A stretch of DNA of 25,514 bases from Planctomycetota bacterium (GCA_016872875.1 VGYW01000076.1:1-25514), one strand, 5' to 3'; counted from the first letter of the stretch, positions 1-7,406 are shown. Notes: a model not told the origin generated them from the letters alone. Translations and numbers: made by a program.

Positions 1-1516
1 TGGCAGGCTTCACCTCCTTGCTGCCGGTTTCGAGGGACTTGAGCTCGGAGCAGGCTTTGGCGGGGACATTGATCTGTCCGCCAGGTGCCTCGCGGGCGAC
101 GGAGGCGGTGAGGGCGTCGGCCGCGGTCTGGCGCTCGAAGGGGTCAGGCACGGTCCGGCCGTGCTTCCAGGAGGCGGGGGTGAGGTCGGCGGCGAGGCCG
201 CCCGGCCCGCGAAGCAGGTAGCCGGGGTGCTTGAGCTCCTTGTCGCCGAGGTTCCTGAACTGGACCTCGAGCGTGATGTGGCGCTGGAGCGGGTCGTCGG
301 GCTTGGGGAGGATGAAGGTCTTCGTGACCTCGATGTCGGTGCCTGGGATTCGGGCGCGGAAGGCCACGGCGTCTTCGGAGGCCGAGGCGACCCGGAAGCG
401 GCGGGGGTCGAAGAGGCGCTTCTCTTCGGCGCTCAGGGGCTCGCTGGCGGCCCGCTTGGGTTCGAGAAGCACGAGGGAGGCGCCGCCGAGCTTCAGGAGC
501 GAGAGGTCGTCGAACCAGACCTGTCCCTTGAAGCCCTTGGGCGCGCGGAGGAGCAGTTGAACCTGCTTCGTGGCCGGCTCGGCGATGAACCTGCCATCGA
601 GGCGCTGCCAACCCGCTGCCTTCGTGGGGCGGAGTTCGGTGACGGCGGGGTGGAGCTCCCCCTTGTCGTCCTTCCAAGCGGCCCCTTCCTTTGTGGAGAC
701 CTGCTGGACGGCCTTGACGGAGGGCAGGAGGGAGTCGGGGAGCCCGTCGGGGGCGTCGAGCTTGACCCAGCAGGCGAGCTCATAGGTCTCGCCCGGTTCG
801 ATCCCGGGGACGGTTGTGGCCCAGGCGGCGTCGCTCGTCGGGTCTTTGATGGCTGCGGAGCGGCTTCCGCGGCGTGCGTCCTGCGACCAGAGGAGCGCAT
901 TGCCGACGGTCTCGCTGGCATTCCAATCGCGTGGACGGGTCGGGGTCTCCTGGCTTCCGGGAATGGTGTCGCCGAGCTCGAAGTCGCCGTTTTCGAGCGC
1001 GGTGGCCTCCTCCTGGCCGAGGAGCGGGAGGCCGAAGGAGGAGAGGTCGGCGTTCGGGTCGCGCCGCCGCGCGCGCCTGGCCGCCCGTTTGTCCACGGGC
1101 GTGCGGTAGTGGTCGAGGAGGACGAGGCGGGCGAGGCGGGCGTCCTGGTTGGTGAATGTGGCGCAGAGGAGGTTCGAGCTCCTGGTGAGCTCGACGGGCT
1201 GGATTTCGTGCTCGGGCGCGCGGGGCGGCTCGGGCTGCTTCGTGGGCGGCTCGGGCCGGACGGCCGGGGTGGCCGTGGTGCCCTTTGGGGGAAGGCCCGT
1301 GGTGAGGCGGGTGACGGTGGAGGGCGGCTTGGCCTTAGCGTCCACCTGGGTGGTGGCCTTCTCGTCCTCGGGCTTCTTCGCCTCGGGGGGCTTGGGCTTC
1401 GGGGCGAGCAACGTGGTCACCACGACCATCGCGGCCATGAGCACGAGCAGCATGAAGATGGTCTTGGAGCTGTCGCGCTGCGGCCCGGTCGGGTCAAAGT
1501 CGTCGAAGTCGTCCAT
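1..1516 (-). CDS. yidC: YidC-like membrane protein insertase, N-terminal part, with carbohydrate-binding-like insert (partial, runs off window)
   Basis: The frame is open from an ATG at 1516 to the window edge, about 505 residues, so the C-terminal part lies outside. Residues about 18-39 form a hydrophobic anchor (TIFMLLVLMAAMVVVTTLL), followed by a Pro/Lys-rich linker to about residue 105. Residues about 108-135 (LLCATFTNQDARLARLVLLD) and 375-450 (VTKTFILPKP and HPGYLLRGPGGL) match the two flanks of the YidC periplasmic P1 domain. Between them, residues about 172-338 look like a CBM4/9-type jelly roll: it opens with LENGDFELGD, has YELACWVKLD in the middle and ends with GQVWFDDLSL. YidC inserts and folds inner-membrane proteins. 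The gene starts 27 bases after the aldolase on the same strand, with GAGG four bases before the ATG. The insertase domain itself is not visible, so the name rests on the N-terminal half. Confidence 0.66.
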   Translation of the reverse strand, partial: MDDFDDFDPTGPQRDSSKTIFMLLVLMAAMVVVTTLLAPKPKPPEAKKPEDEKATTQVDAKAKPPSTVTRLTTGLPPKGTTATPAVRPEPPTKQPEPPRAPEHEIQPVELTRSSNLLCATFTNQDARLARLVLLDHYRTPVDKRAARRARRRDPNADLSSFGLPLLGQEEATALENGDFELGDTIPGSQETPTRPRDWNASETVGNALLWSQDARRGSRSAAIKDPTSDAAWATTVPGIEPGETYELACWVKLDAPDGLPDSLLPSVKAVQQVSTKEGAAWKDDKGELHPAVTELRPTKAAGWQRLDGRFIAEPATKQVQLLLRAPKGFKGQVWFDDLSLLKLGGASLVLLEPKRAASEPLSAEEKRLFDPRRFRVASASEDAVAFRARIPGTDIEVTKTFILPKPDDPLQRHITLEVQFRNLGDKELKHPGYLLRGPGGLAADLTPASWKHGRTVPDPFERQTAADALTASVAREAPGGQINVPAKACSELKSLETGSKEVKPA

Positions 1517-1543
1517 GTGCCTCGGTGGGGTGAGAGGGAAGGG

Positions 1544-2221
1544 TCAGGCGATGTCGCCGCGCAGGAGTGCGCGGCGGTAGTCCTCCGCTTCGAGGTGGTA
1601 GACCTCGTGGACTTGCTCTGGGGTGAGGACGTAGGGCTGGCCGAAGGAGCGTGCGGCGAGCCAGGTCTTGGCGGCCTCCTCGACGATGAGGTTGCGGAAG
1701 TACGCCTCGCGCACGTTGGCCCCCACGGTGAGCAGGCCGTGGTTGCTCAGGAGCACGGCGTTGTGGCCCACGATGACTCTGGCCACGGCCTCAGCGAGCT
1801 GCTTCCCGCTGGGGACGATGTAGGGGAGCAGGGGAATCTCGGTGCCCACGAGGGCGATGAGGTCCGGGTAGATCGGCGGCAGGGTCTGCCCCGCCATTGC
1901 GAGGCCCGTGGCGATCGGCGGGTGGGTGTGGACAACCGCGTTGATGTCGGGCCGCTTGAGGAAGCAGGCGATGTGCATGTAGATTTCGCACGTCGGCTTG
2001 CGCTTTGGGCCGATCACCTCGCCCGTCTTCGGGTCAATGGGTATGTAGTCGTCTTCCGTGCAGTCCTCGAAGGCGCAGCCCGAGGCCTTGACCACGATGG
2101 CGGTGTCGGCCCGCGCGCTCGTGTTGCCGCCCGGCCCGACCACCAGCAGGCGCTCGGCGATCTTGCGGCCGTAGAGCCACAGGTCGCGCTTGGCCGTCTC
2201 GATGGTGTAGGGGGAAGGCAT
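1544..2221 (-). CDS. class II aldolase/adducin family protein (L-fuculose-phosphate aldolase-like)
   Basis: This 225-residue protein has the full class II aldolase signature. The phosphate-binding loop GGNTS is at 31-35, a candidate catalytic Glu is E79 in CEIYMH, and the zinc ligands are H98 and H100 in HTHPP plus H161 in SNHGLL. The length is normal for FucA/AraD-type enzymes, which cleave a sugar phosphate to dihydroxyacetone phosphate plus an aldehyde, or epimerise a pentulose phosphate. The exact substrate cannot be read from sequence. It starts at the ATG 2221 with no strong Shine-Dalgarno sequence and lies just before the YidC-like gene on the same strand. Sugar catabolism fits the isomerase-like, ThuA and Gfo/Idh genes at 3709-7043, but a shared pathway is inference. 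Confidence 0.88.
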   Translation of the reverse strand: MPSPYTIETAKRDLWLYGRKIAERLLVVGPGGNTSARADTAIVVKASGCAFEDCTEDDYIPIDPKTGEVIGPKRKPTCEIYMHIACFLKRPDINAVVHTHPPIATGLAMAGQTLPPIYPDLIALVGTEIPLLPYIVPSGKQLAEAVARVIVGHNAVLLSNHGLLTVGANVREAYFRNLIVEEAAKTWLAARSFGQPYVLTPEQVHEVYHLEAEDYRRALLRGDIA

Positions 2222-2241
2222 CAGTCAGTGGCTCCGCGACG

Positions 2242-2438
2242 CGAAATCCGAAATCCGAAGCACGAAATCCGAAACAAATCCAAATCCCCAATGACCGAAA
2301 CAGGAGTGTTCGTAGTGCGGCCTTCGGGCCGTGTTCTGTCGGCACGGGCTAGAGCCCGCACTACTAACCCGCTCATTCTCTTAGGCGTTTCTAGGAATTG
2401 GTGTTTTGATCTTTGGCATTCCTTCGGATTTCGGATTT
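2242..2438. repeat. imperfect palindromic repeat element with GAAATCC arms
   Basis: The 254-base spacer between the aldolase and the phosphoesterase is repetitive. The left side carries repeats of CGAAATCC (2242-2273). The right side carries the inverse (2422-2450), including a 17-base stretch at 2422-2438 that is an exact reverse complement of 2244-2260. The element could fold into a long hairpin in RNA or cruciform DNA. No coding signal was seen inside it. Confidence 0.7.
2312..2364. repeat. short palindromic unit nested in the spacer element
   Basis: GTAGTGCGG at 2312-2320 is exactly inverted at 2356-2364. It encloses two small hairpins, CGGCCTTCGGGCCG at 2319-2332 and a CGGGCT/AGCCCG stem at 2345-2358. 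It resembles a REP-like or MITE-like unit placed inside the larger palindrome. No target duplication was found around it. Confidence 0.55.
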
Positions 2439-2452
2439 GGGATTTCGGATTT

Positions 2453-2475
2453 CCCTGCGGCCTGAGGCCGCAGGG
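2453..2475 (-). terminator. strong hairpin directly after the phosphoesterase stop codon
   Basis: CCCTGCGGCC (2453-2462) and GGCCGCAGGG (2466-2475) pair perfectly around a TGA loop, giving a 10-bp GC-rich stem that begins at the base after the stop codon at 2476-2478. There is no T-run on the minus strand after it, so it is not a textbook intrinsic terminator. It could act as a weak terminator, an mRNA 3'-end stabiliser, or simply be part of the adjacent palindromic repeat. Confidence 0.45.
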
Positions 2476-3252
2476 CTAGCGTCCTTCAAGCAGCCGGTCG
2501 CCCAATGAATTGTCGAGCCCCGGGGCGTCGTAGATGAGCTTGCGGGTCTTCTCCACGTCGTAGCGGATGCGGCGGAAGACCACCGCGTCGGCCTCGTCGG
2601 TCAGCGTCACGTAGCAGGCGCGCGGGTCGTTGTCGCGCGGCTGGCCCACCGAGCCCACGTTCACCACCGCCTTCTGCTTCTCCTCGAAGTGGTAGATCTT
2701 CAGGAGCTCGAGGTCGGCGGGATGGGTATAGACGAGGTTCTCGGTGTAGATGCCGGGCACGTGCGAATGGCCGACGAAGCAGAGGCCCTGGGTGAGGGTG
2801 AAGATCTCGCGCATCTTCTCCTGGTTCGCCACGTCGCGCGGGAAGATGTACTCGCGCAGCGGCTTGCGCGGCGAGCCGTGGACGAAGAGGAGCGACACGC
2901 TGTCTATCGAGCGCTCCTCGGTCACGGGCAGGCTGCGCAGGAACTCGAACCGCTGGTCCACCTCGTCCTGGGTGCCCTCGCGCGAGAGCTGCTCGCGGGT
3001 CCACTCGATGGCCATCTCGGCTCGCAGGTTGAACTGCTCGGTCTTGGCGCTGTGGAAGACCGCCTCGTCGTGGTTGCCCATGATGGTGAAGCCGAGCTTG
3101 CGTGTGATTGCCACGCACTCGCGCGGCTGGGGGCCGTAGCCAACAACGTCGCCCAGGCAGAGCACGCGCTCGATGTTGCGCGAACGTATGTCCTCGATCA
3201 CCGCCTCGAGTGCCGCGAGGTTGCTATGGATGTCCGAGATGATCGCGATCAA
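2476..3252 (-). CDS. metallophosphoesterase, YfcE/calcineurin-like family
   Basis: This 258-residue protein has all five metallophosphoesterase motifs: D7-x-H9 in SDIHSN, GDVVGYG with D35, GNHD with N60 and H61, H125 in FVHGSP, and GHSH with H162 and H164. The later NVGSVGQPRD block (198-207) is typical of the small single-domain bacterial branch. The enzyme should hydrolyse a phosphodiester or phosphomonoester using two metal ions; the natural substrate is unknown. The start is TTG at 3252, supported by AGGAG nine bases upstream inside the end of the preceding gene. Only three bases separate it from the Trm112-like gene, so the two are co-transcribed and perhaps translationally coupled. Confidence 0.9.
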   Translation of the reverse strand: MIAIISDIHSNLAALEAVIEDIRSRNIERVLCLGDVVGYGPQPRECVAITRKLGFTIMGNHDEAVFHSAKTEQFNLRAEMAIEWTREQLSREGTQDEVDQRFEFLRSLPVTEERSIDSVSLLFVHGSPRKPLREYIFPRDVANQEKMREIFTLTQGLCFVGHSHVPGIYTENLVYTHPADLELLKIYHFEEKQKAVVNVGSVGQPRDNDPRACYVTLTDEADAVVFRRIRYDVEKTRKLIYDAPGLDNSLGDRLLEGR

Positions 3253-3255
3253 CGC

Positions 3256-3462
3256 TCACGGCTCCTGAGACACCTGCTGCCCGCCAGCGGCTTCCTCGCC
3301 AGGATGCGGCGGCTCCGCGCGGTCCGCCAGGAGGACGGGGATGCCCTCCTCCACCGGGTAGCGCACCTGGGTCCGCGTGCACACCAGGGCCTGCTCCTCC
3401 GCGCGGAGCGGCGCCTTGCACACCGGACAGGCCAGGATCGCAAGAAGCGTCTCATCTATCAT
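3256..3462 (-). CDS. Trm112-like / UPF0434 small zinc-ribbon-type protein
   Basis: This 68-residue protein starts MIDETLLAILACPVCK and continues with VRYPVEEGIPVLL, the pattern of the Trm112/YcaR (UPF0434) family. It keeps one CPVC knuckle (C12 and C15) and a third Cys at about residue 28, but the second CxxC pair is incomplete. Family members are small partner proteins in eukaryotes and archaea (methyltransferase activators); the bacterial role is poorly known. I chose the ATG at 3462 because GGAGAGG lies ten bases upstream and because a strong promoter at 3495-3523 places transcription start near 3488, which excludes the longer reading from 3504. It is the first gene of the pair with the phosphoesterase. 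Confidence 0.85.
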   Translation of the reverse strand: MIDETLLAILACPVCKAPLRAEEQALVCTRTQVRYPVEEGIPVLLADRAEPPHPGEEAAGGQQVSQEP

Positions 3463-3494
3463 GAATGCTCGACCTCTCCGCCGCAACAGGTCTG

Positions 3495-3523
3495 ATGATA
3501 GCAAAAGGGTGCGGGACTGTCAA
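3495..3523 (-). promoter_or_regulatory. sigma70-type promoter of the Trm112-like/phosphoesterase pair
   Basis: On the minus strand TTGACA (3523-3518) and TATCAT (3500-3495) are separated by exactly 17 bases. This predicts a start near 3488 and a short leader of about 25 bases before the ATG at 3462. Confidence 0.75.
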
Positions 3524-3638
3524 AGGCGGCTGCTCCCCAATCGTCCTCGTCCCTCGTCCTCGGTTCCCTTGCGCGGTGGGGCAGAAGAGCCGGGAGCGAG
3601 GACTCCCCAAGGCTTGGGGCCATACCCGCCCATCGGAG

Positions 3639-3667
3639 TTGACTCGCCGGCCGATTCGTGCTACACA
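3639..3667 (+). promoter_or_regulatory. possible promoter of the Tat-exported isomerase-like gene
   Basis: TTGACT (3639-3644) is followed after 17 bases by TACACA (3662-3667), a poor -10 box. The position, about 40 bases before the ATG at 3709, is right. The -10 match is only three of six, so this is tentative. Confidence 0.35.
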
Positions 3668-3708
3668 GATTGCGAGGGGGGAAGGCGTGGAGCAAAGGAG
3701 GCCGGGAA

Positions 3709-5247
3709 ATGAGGCAGGATGTGTGTTCTGGAGCCGGGCAGGCGCGTCCGCGCTGCTGCCCCTGCGAGCGAGACGTGTCGCGTCGGGGCTTCCTGGAGGC
3801 CGCGGGCGGCGCCGCTCTTGTCGGCCTGTCGTGGTCGCTGGCCAAGGCTGCGGAGGCCGAGGTGGCTATGCCGCCCGCGCGCAAGCCGCTCGTCCTCAAG
3901 CCAATCTTCACCTATGGCACCTACGCCCATCGCCACCAGTCGAGCTGGCGTCCCTGGGGCGGAGTTGAGACCCAGCCCCAGGCCAACGACGAGATCGCCA
4001 GGATCAACGAGGAGCTCCAGAAGCTGCGCGCCGCCGCCGACTTCCCGCTCAACACCCTCCCTCTCACCGCGGCCAAGGGCGCGAACGACATCGCGGACGC
4101 GAAGGACCTGGCCGACGCCGACGCCGTGCTCGTCTACGCCTCCAGCGGCCCGCTCACCCAGGCCGTGGACGCCGCGCTCGCCGCCAAGAAAAACGTCATC
4201 ATCTTCGTCCGCCACAAGAGCGGCCCACTCTACCTCTGGTACGAGATCATCAGCCCGCGCTACCTGCGCCGACACTCCGACCGCCTCGCAGTCCAGGGAG
4301 TGGACTTCCAAGACGTTGTGGTGGACTCCCAGGACGAGTTGCTCTGGCGCCTGCGCGCCCTGTGCGGCCTGAAGAATGCCCAGGGCGCTCGCATCCTCGC
4401 CATCGGCGGACCGGGCGGCTGGGCACAGGCCAAGGCCCCAGCCCTCGCAAAGGAGCGCTGGGGACTCGACATTCAGACCGTCACCTACGAGGAGCTCCGC
4501 AAGCTCATCCAGGAGGCCAGGGCCGACAACGCCGCCGTCGCACTCGCCAAGAAGCGCGCCGACGACTACCTCAAGGCCGACGGCGTCAAGCTCGAAACCA
4601 AGCGCGAGTTCGTGGACAACTGCTTCCTCCTCGACCAGGTCTTCCGCGCCCTGATGAAGAAGGCCGAGGCTCGCGCCATCACCGTCAACGCCTGCATGGG
4701 CACCATCATGCCCGTCTCCGAGACCACCGCCTGCCTTACCCTCACCACCCTCAACGACGACGGCTACATGGCCTTCTGCGAGTCCGACTTCGTCATCATC
4801 CCCGCAGGCATCCTCCTCGACGGCATCACCGGCCACCCCACCTTCCTCCACAACCCCTGCTACCCCCACGGCGGCCAGATCACCCTCGCCCACTGCACCG
4901 GCCCGAGGAAGATGGATGGCAAGAAGCTCGACCCGGTGCGCATCGTGACCCACTACGAGAGCGACTACGGGGCCGCCCCCAAGGTCGAAATCCCCAAGGG
5001 CCAGCGCCTCACCCACGTCCTGGCCGACTTCGAGGCCAACAAGTGGCACGGCCTCGCCAGCGAGGTCATCGAGGCACCCTTCTACCCCATCTGCCGCACC
5101 CAGGTCGAAGTCCAGTACAAGATTGACGATGCGCTCCTGGCCGAGAAGATGCACGGCTTCCACTGGATGACCGTCTACGGCAACTACCTCCGCGAGCTTG
5201 GCTACGCCCTCCGACGCACCGCAATCAAGTGGGAGAACCTTGGCTGA
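3709..5247 (+). CDS. Tat-signal protein of the L-fucose/L-arabinose isomerase-like superfamily
   Basis: The 512-residue protein opens with a Tat signal: SRRGFLE at 24-30, then a hydrophobic stretch to a likely cleavage near AKAAEA (45-50). A cluster of four Cys (6, 16, 17, 19) precedes it. The C-terminal half resembles FucI/AraA-type isomerases: ETTACLTLTTLNDDGYMAFC at 338-357 followed by E358-S-D360, then TGHPTFLHNP (374-383) and AHCTGP (394-399). In the cytoplasmic enzymes the matching acids and His bind the catalytic metal. Those enzymes interconvert aldoses and ketoses, so a Tat-exported member is unusual and its activity is unproven. The ATG at 3709 has AAAGGAGG seven bases upstream, which rules out the longer reading from 3658. 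It is followed after 10 bases by the ThuA-like gene, likely one operon. Confidence 0.8.
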   Translation: MRQDVCSGAGQARPRCCPCERDVSRRGFLEAAGGAALVGLSWSLAKAAEAEVAMPPARKPLVLKPIFTYGTYAHRHQSSWRPWGGVETQPQANDEIARINEELQKLRAAADFPLNTLPLTAAKGANDIADAKDLADADAVLVYASSGPLTQAVDAALAAKKNVIIFVRHKSGPLYLWYEIISPRYLRRHSDRLAVQGVDFQDVVVDSQDELLWRLRALCGLKNAQGARILAIGGPGGWAQAKAPALAKERWGLDIQTVTYEELRKLIQEARADNAAVALAKKRADDYLKADGVKLETKREFVDNCFLLDQVFRALMKKAEARAITVNACMGTIMPVSETTACLTLTTLNDDGYMAFCESDFVIIPAGILLDGITGHPTFLHNPCYPHGGQITLAHCTGPRKMDGKKLDPVRIVTHYESDYGAAPKVEIPKGQRLTHVLADFEANKWHGLASEVIEAPFYPICRTQVEVQYKIDDALLAEKMHGFHWMTVYGNYLRELGYALRRTAIKWENLG

Positions 5248-5257
5248 GGAGACCTCA

Positions 5258-6031
5258 ATGGCAGAGCACAGTTGCTCCCGCCGAGCCTTCTTGAAGGGGA
5301 CGGCCATGCTGTTCGCCGCATCGTTGGCCCTGGGCGCGGAGGGGAAGAAGACACGCGTCCTCGTCGTCACCGGCGGCCACGGCTTCGACCAGAAGGCGTT
5401 CCTCGGCATGTTCGAGGGCTGCGACGACCTCGCCGTCACCCACGCCCCACAGAAGGACCAGTGCGAGTTCCTCGACGACATCTCCCAGTGGCAGTACGAC
5501 GTTGTCGTGCAGTACCACCTCTCCCAGGGCATCTCGGAGAAGCGGAAGGCCAACTTCTTCGCCCTGATGGACAAAGGGGTGGGCGTGGTCACCCTCCACC
5601 ACGCCCTCTCCGCCTTCCAGGCCTGGGCCGACTACCGCACCATCATTGGCGGCCGCTCCTACCTCAGGCCCACCGAGGAGAAAGGCGTCAAGTACCCCCA
5701 GACCACCGACGCCCAGGTGCCCAAGTACACCGTCCACATCGAGGACCGCGACCACCCGATCACGCGCGGCATCGAGGACTTCACAATGGAGAAGGACGAG
5801 CCTTACCACCGCTACGTGGTTGACCCCGCCTCGCACGTCATTCTGACGACCGACTGCCCGGCTTCTGACCGGGCCATCGGCTGGGTCTCCCAGTGCCGCA
5901 AGGCCCGAAGCGTCTACCTCCAGCCGGGCCACGCCGGACCCGCCTTCCAGAACCGCCCCTACCGCGAGATCATCATCCGCGCGGTCCGCTGGGCCGCAGG
6001 CCGGCCCCCTTCGGGCGGAGGTGGGCAATGA
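5258..6031 (+). CDS. ThuA-like domain protein with Tat signal
   Basis: This 257-residue protein has a Tat motif SRRAFLKG at 7-14 and a short hydrophobic segment to about residue 27. The mature part is a ThuA-like glutamine-amidotransferase-fold domain: VLVVTGGHGFD (34-44), VTLHHALSAF (111-120), a DEPYH segment (180-184) and the terminal signature GHAGPAFQNRPYREIIIRAV (224-243). ThuA was named from trehalose utilisation in rhizobia; no reaction is established for most members, and they often sit beside Gfo/Idh oxidoreductases, as here. The ATG at 5258 has AGGAG six bases upstream and lies 10 bases after the isomerase-like stop codon. Export of both proteins suggests they act together outside the cytoplasm; this is inference. 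Confidence 0.87.
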   Translation: MAEHSCSRRAFLKGTAMLFAASLALGAEGKKTRVLVVTGGHGFDQKAFLGMFEGCDDLAVTHAPQKDQCEFLDDISQWQYDVVVQYHLSQGISEKRKANFFALMDKGVGVVTLHHALSAFQAWADYRTIIGGRSYLRPTEEKGVKYPQTTDAQVPKYTVHIEDRDHPITRGIEDFTMEKDEPYHRYVVDPASHVILTTDCPASDRAIGWVSQCRKARSVYLQPGHAGPAFQNRPYREIIIRAVRWAAGRPPSGGGGQ

Positions 6032-6053
6032 CGAGGCGGCGGCTCGGCCGGCC

Positions 6054-7043
6054 TCACACGAACTCCACCTGCCGCCCCGAGCGGTGCGAGCGGTAGGCGG
6101 CCTCCATCAGCTCCGTCAGTTGCGTGCCGTCTTCAAGGCTGAACTGGATGGGCGCGCCCTCCAAGACGCCGCTCACCCACATCCGCAATGGAGGCGGGAG
6201 GGGCTTGGGAAGCTCTGACGGGGCGATCCAGCCAGGCACAGACGAGGCAACCTTGTTCGAGCGGAGCTGCACCCTGCCCTCCGGCCCCCCGATGATAAGG
6301 GCTCCTTCGCTGCCGTAGAGCTCCAGGGCGCCCGGGCTGTGGGTCGAAACGAAGCTCGTCTCCACCACGGCAATCGCCTTGCTCTCGAACTCGATGAGGC
6401 ACACCGAGTTGTCCTCCACGGCGTGGCCCGTGCGGTCGTTGAAGGTGGATGTGATTCGGGCGGGCCTGCCGAGGATCCAGCGGGCCAGGTACATCGGGTG
6501 CGCCCCGAGGTCCATCATCGCCCCGCCGCCGCAGGTCTCGGGCACGTAGAAGTGCGGCGGGAGCCAGCCTGCGGAGGCCCCGTTGTGCGCCGTGCGCACC
6601 CGCAGGAGCGTGACGTCCCCAATCAGCTTCTCGTCGGCCACCTTCTTGGCGAACAGGCTGGTGGGCGAGCAGCGCTGCGGCATCGAGATGCAGAACTTCA
6701 CCCCCGCCTTGCGCACCGCCGCCGAAATCCTGTTGCACTCCTCCACGCTGAGGGCCATGACCTTCTCGGTGAAGATGTGCTTGCCGGCCCTTGCCGCGGC
6801 AATCATCACCTCCGGGTGCATCGAGGTCGGCGCGTCCACCACCACCGCGTCAACGTCCTCCCGTTCGCAGCACTTCTTCAGGTCGGGCTCGAAGGGCGCC
6901 TTCAGCTCCTCCGCCCAGGCCTTCCCGCGCGCGGGCTCCTCGTCCCACACCGCCGTCACCCGCGCGTCGGGGAACGAGTTCACCGCGTTCGCGTAGCCCT
7001 TCGCGTGCACGTGCCAGCCGCTCAGCATCGCCACCTTCAACAT
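6054..7043 (-). CDS. Gfo/Idh/MocA family oxidoreductase
   Basis: This 329-residue, apparently cytoplasmic protein has the family architecture. An N-terminal Rossmann domain includes the acidic residue D34 of VTAVWDEEP and VVVDAPTSMHPEVMIAAARA at 67-86. The catalytic-type EK pair is at 93-94 (EKVMALS), with Val where Pro is usual. The substrate-domain signature GGGAMMDLGAHPMYLARW (172-189) contains D178 and H182. The usual GxGxxG near the N-terminus is replaced by MLSGWHVHAKGY, so NAD(P) binding is slightly atypical. The ATG at 7043 has AAAGGAG seven bases upstream. It is convergent with the ThuA-like gene, 22 bases apart. The likely role is NAD(P)-dependent oxidation of a sugar or cyclitol; the substrate is unknown. 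Confidence 0.9.
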   Translation of the reverse strand: MLKVAMLSGWHVHAKGYANAVNSFPDARVTAVWDEEPARGKAWAEELKAPFEPDLKKCCEREDVDAVVVDAPTSMHPEVMIAAARAGKHIFTEKVMALSVEECNRISAAVRKAGVKFCISMPQRCSPTSLFAKKVADEKLIGDVTLLRVRTAHNGASAGWLPPHFYVPETCGGGAMMDLGAHPMYLARWILGRPARITSTFNDRTGHAVEDNSVCLIEFESKAIAVVETSFVSTHSPGALELYGSEGALIIGGPEGRVQLRSNKVASSVPGWIAPSELPKPLPPPLRMWVSGVLEGAPIQFSLEDGTQLTELMEAAYRSHRSGRQVEFV

Positions 7044-7087
7044 CCGCTCTCTCCTTTCGTTGGGCCGCCTCCCGCCAGGGCAACAAT

Positions 7088-7366
7088 GAGTGTGGCCCCC
7101 AGTTCTGGTGATGCTCCTCGGCTCCGAAGCTCCGAACGGAGCGTACTATATCAGCCCAGGGCGAAGCCCTGGGAGAGGGGGGGCCAGATTCAGCCCTGTA
7201 GGGGCGTGCTAGCCGCCGTAGGCAGGATGTGCGGGCGGGATCACATAGTACACCCTTTCAGGGCTGACCCTACCGTTCGCTGCCTTCCCAGGGCTTCGCC
7301 CTGGGCTGATATGGTACGCCCCTGTCGGGGCTCCGGAGCGGTTCACAAGAACCGGGGGCCACACTC
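7088..7366. mobile_element. MITE-like non-coding element with terminal inverted repeats and 9-bp target duplication
   Basis: The 279-base element begins with GAGTGTGGCCCCCAGTTCT (7088-7106) and ends with its reverse complement at 7348-7366, with one mismatch in 19. The 9-mer GGCAACAAT stands immediately outside both ends (7079-7087 and 7367-7375), as expected for a duplicated target site. Inside, a second inverted pair of 32 bases with one mismatch (7143-7174 and 7286-7317) carries the smaller hairpin CAGGGCGAAGCCCTG. No transposase or other coding sequence is present, so it would need a transposase in trans. It lies in the spacer between divergent genes and ends just before the promoter at 7378-7406. 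Confidence 0.82.
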
Positions 7367-7377
7367 GGCAACAATGG

Positions 7378-7406
7378 TTGACTTCGCACGGCGGGAATTG
7401 TAGCAT
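7378..7406 (+). promoter_or_regulatory. promoter of the AKR-like barrel gene
   Basis: TTGACT (7378-7383) and TAGCAT (7401-7406) are 17 bases apart, giving a predicted start near 7413 and a leader of about 43 bases to the GTG at 7456. The -35 box begins three bases after the right target duplication of the MITE-like element. Confidence 0.6.

Noticed and set aside
161..2479. 772-residue open frame on the plus strand across the YidC-like and aldolase genes
   Set aside because: Composition is Gly/Leu/Val/Arg-rich low-complexity, it has no motif and ends in repeat sequence. The minus strand holds two recognisable proteins.
3661..5592. 643-residue open frame on the minus strand
   Set aside because: It is antisense to the isomerase-like gene and shows Glu/Gly/Val-rich shadow composition.
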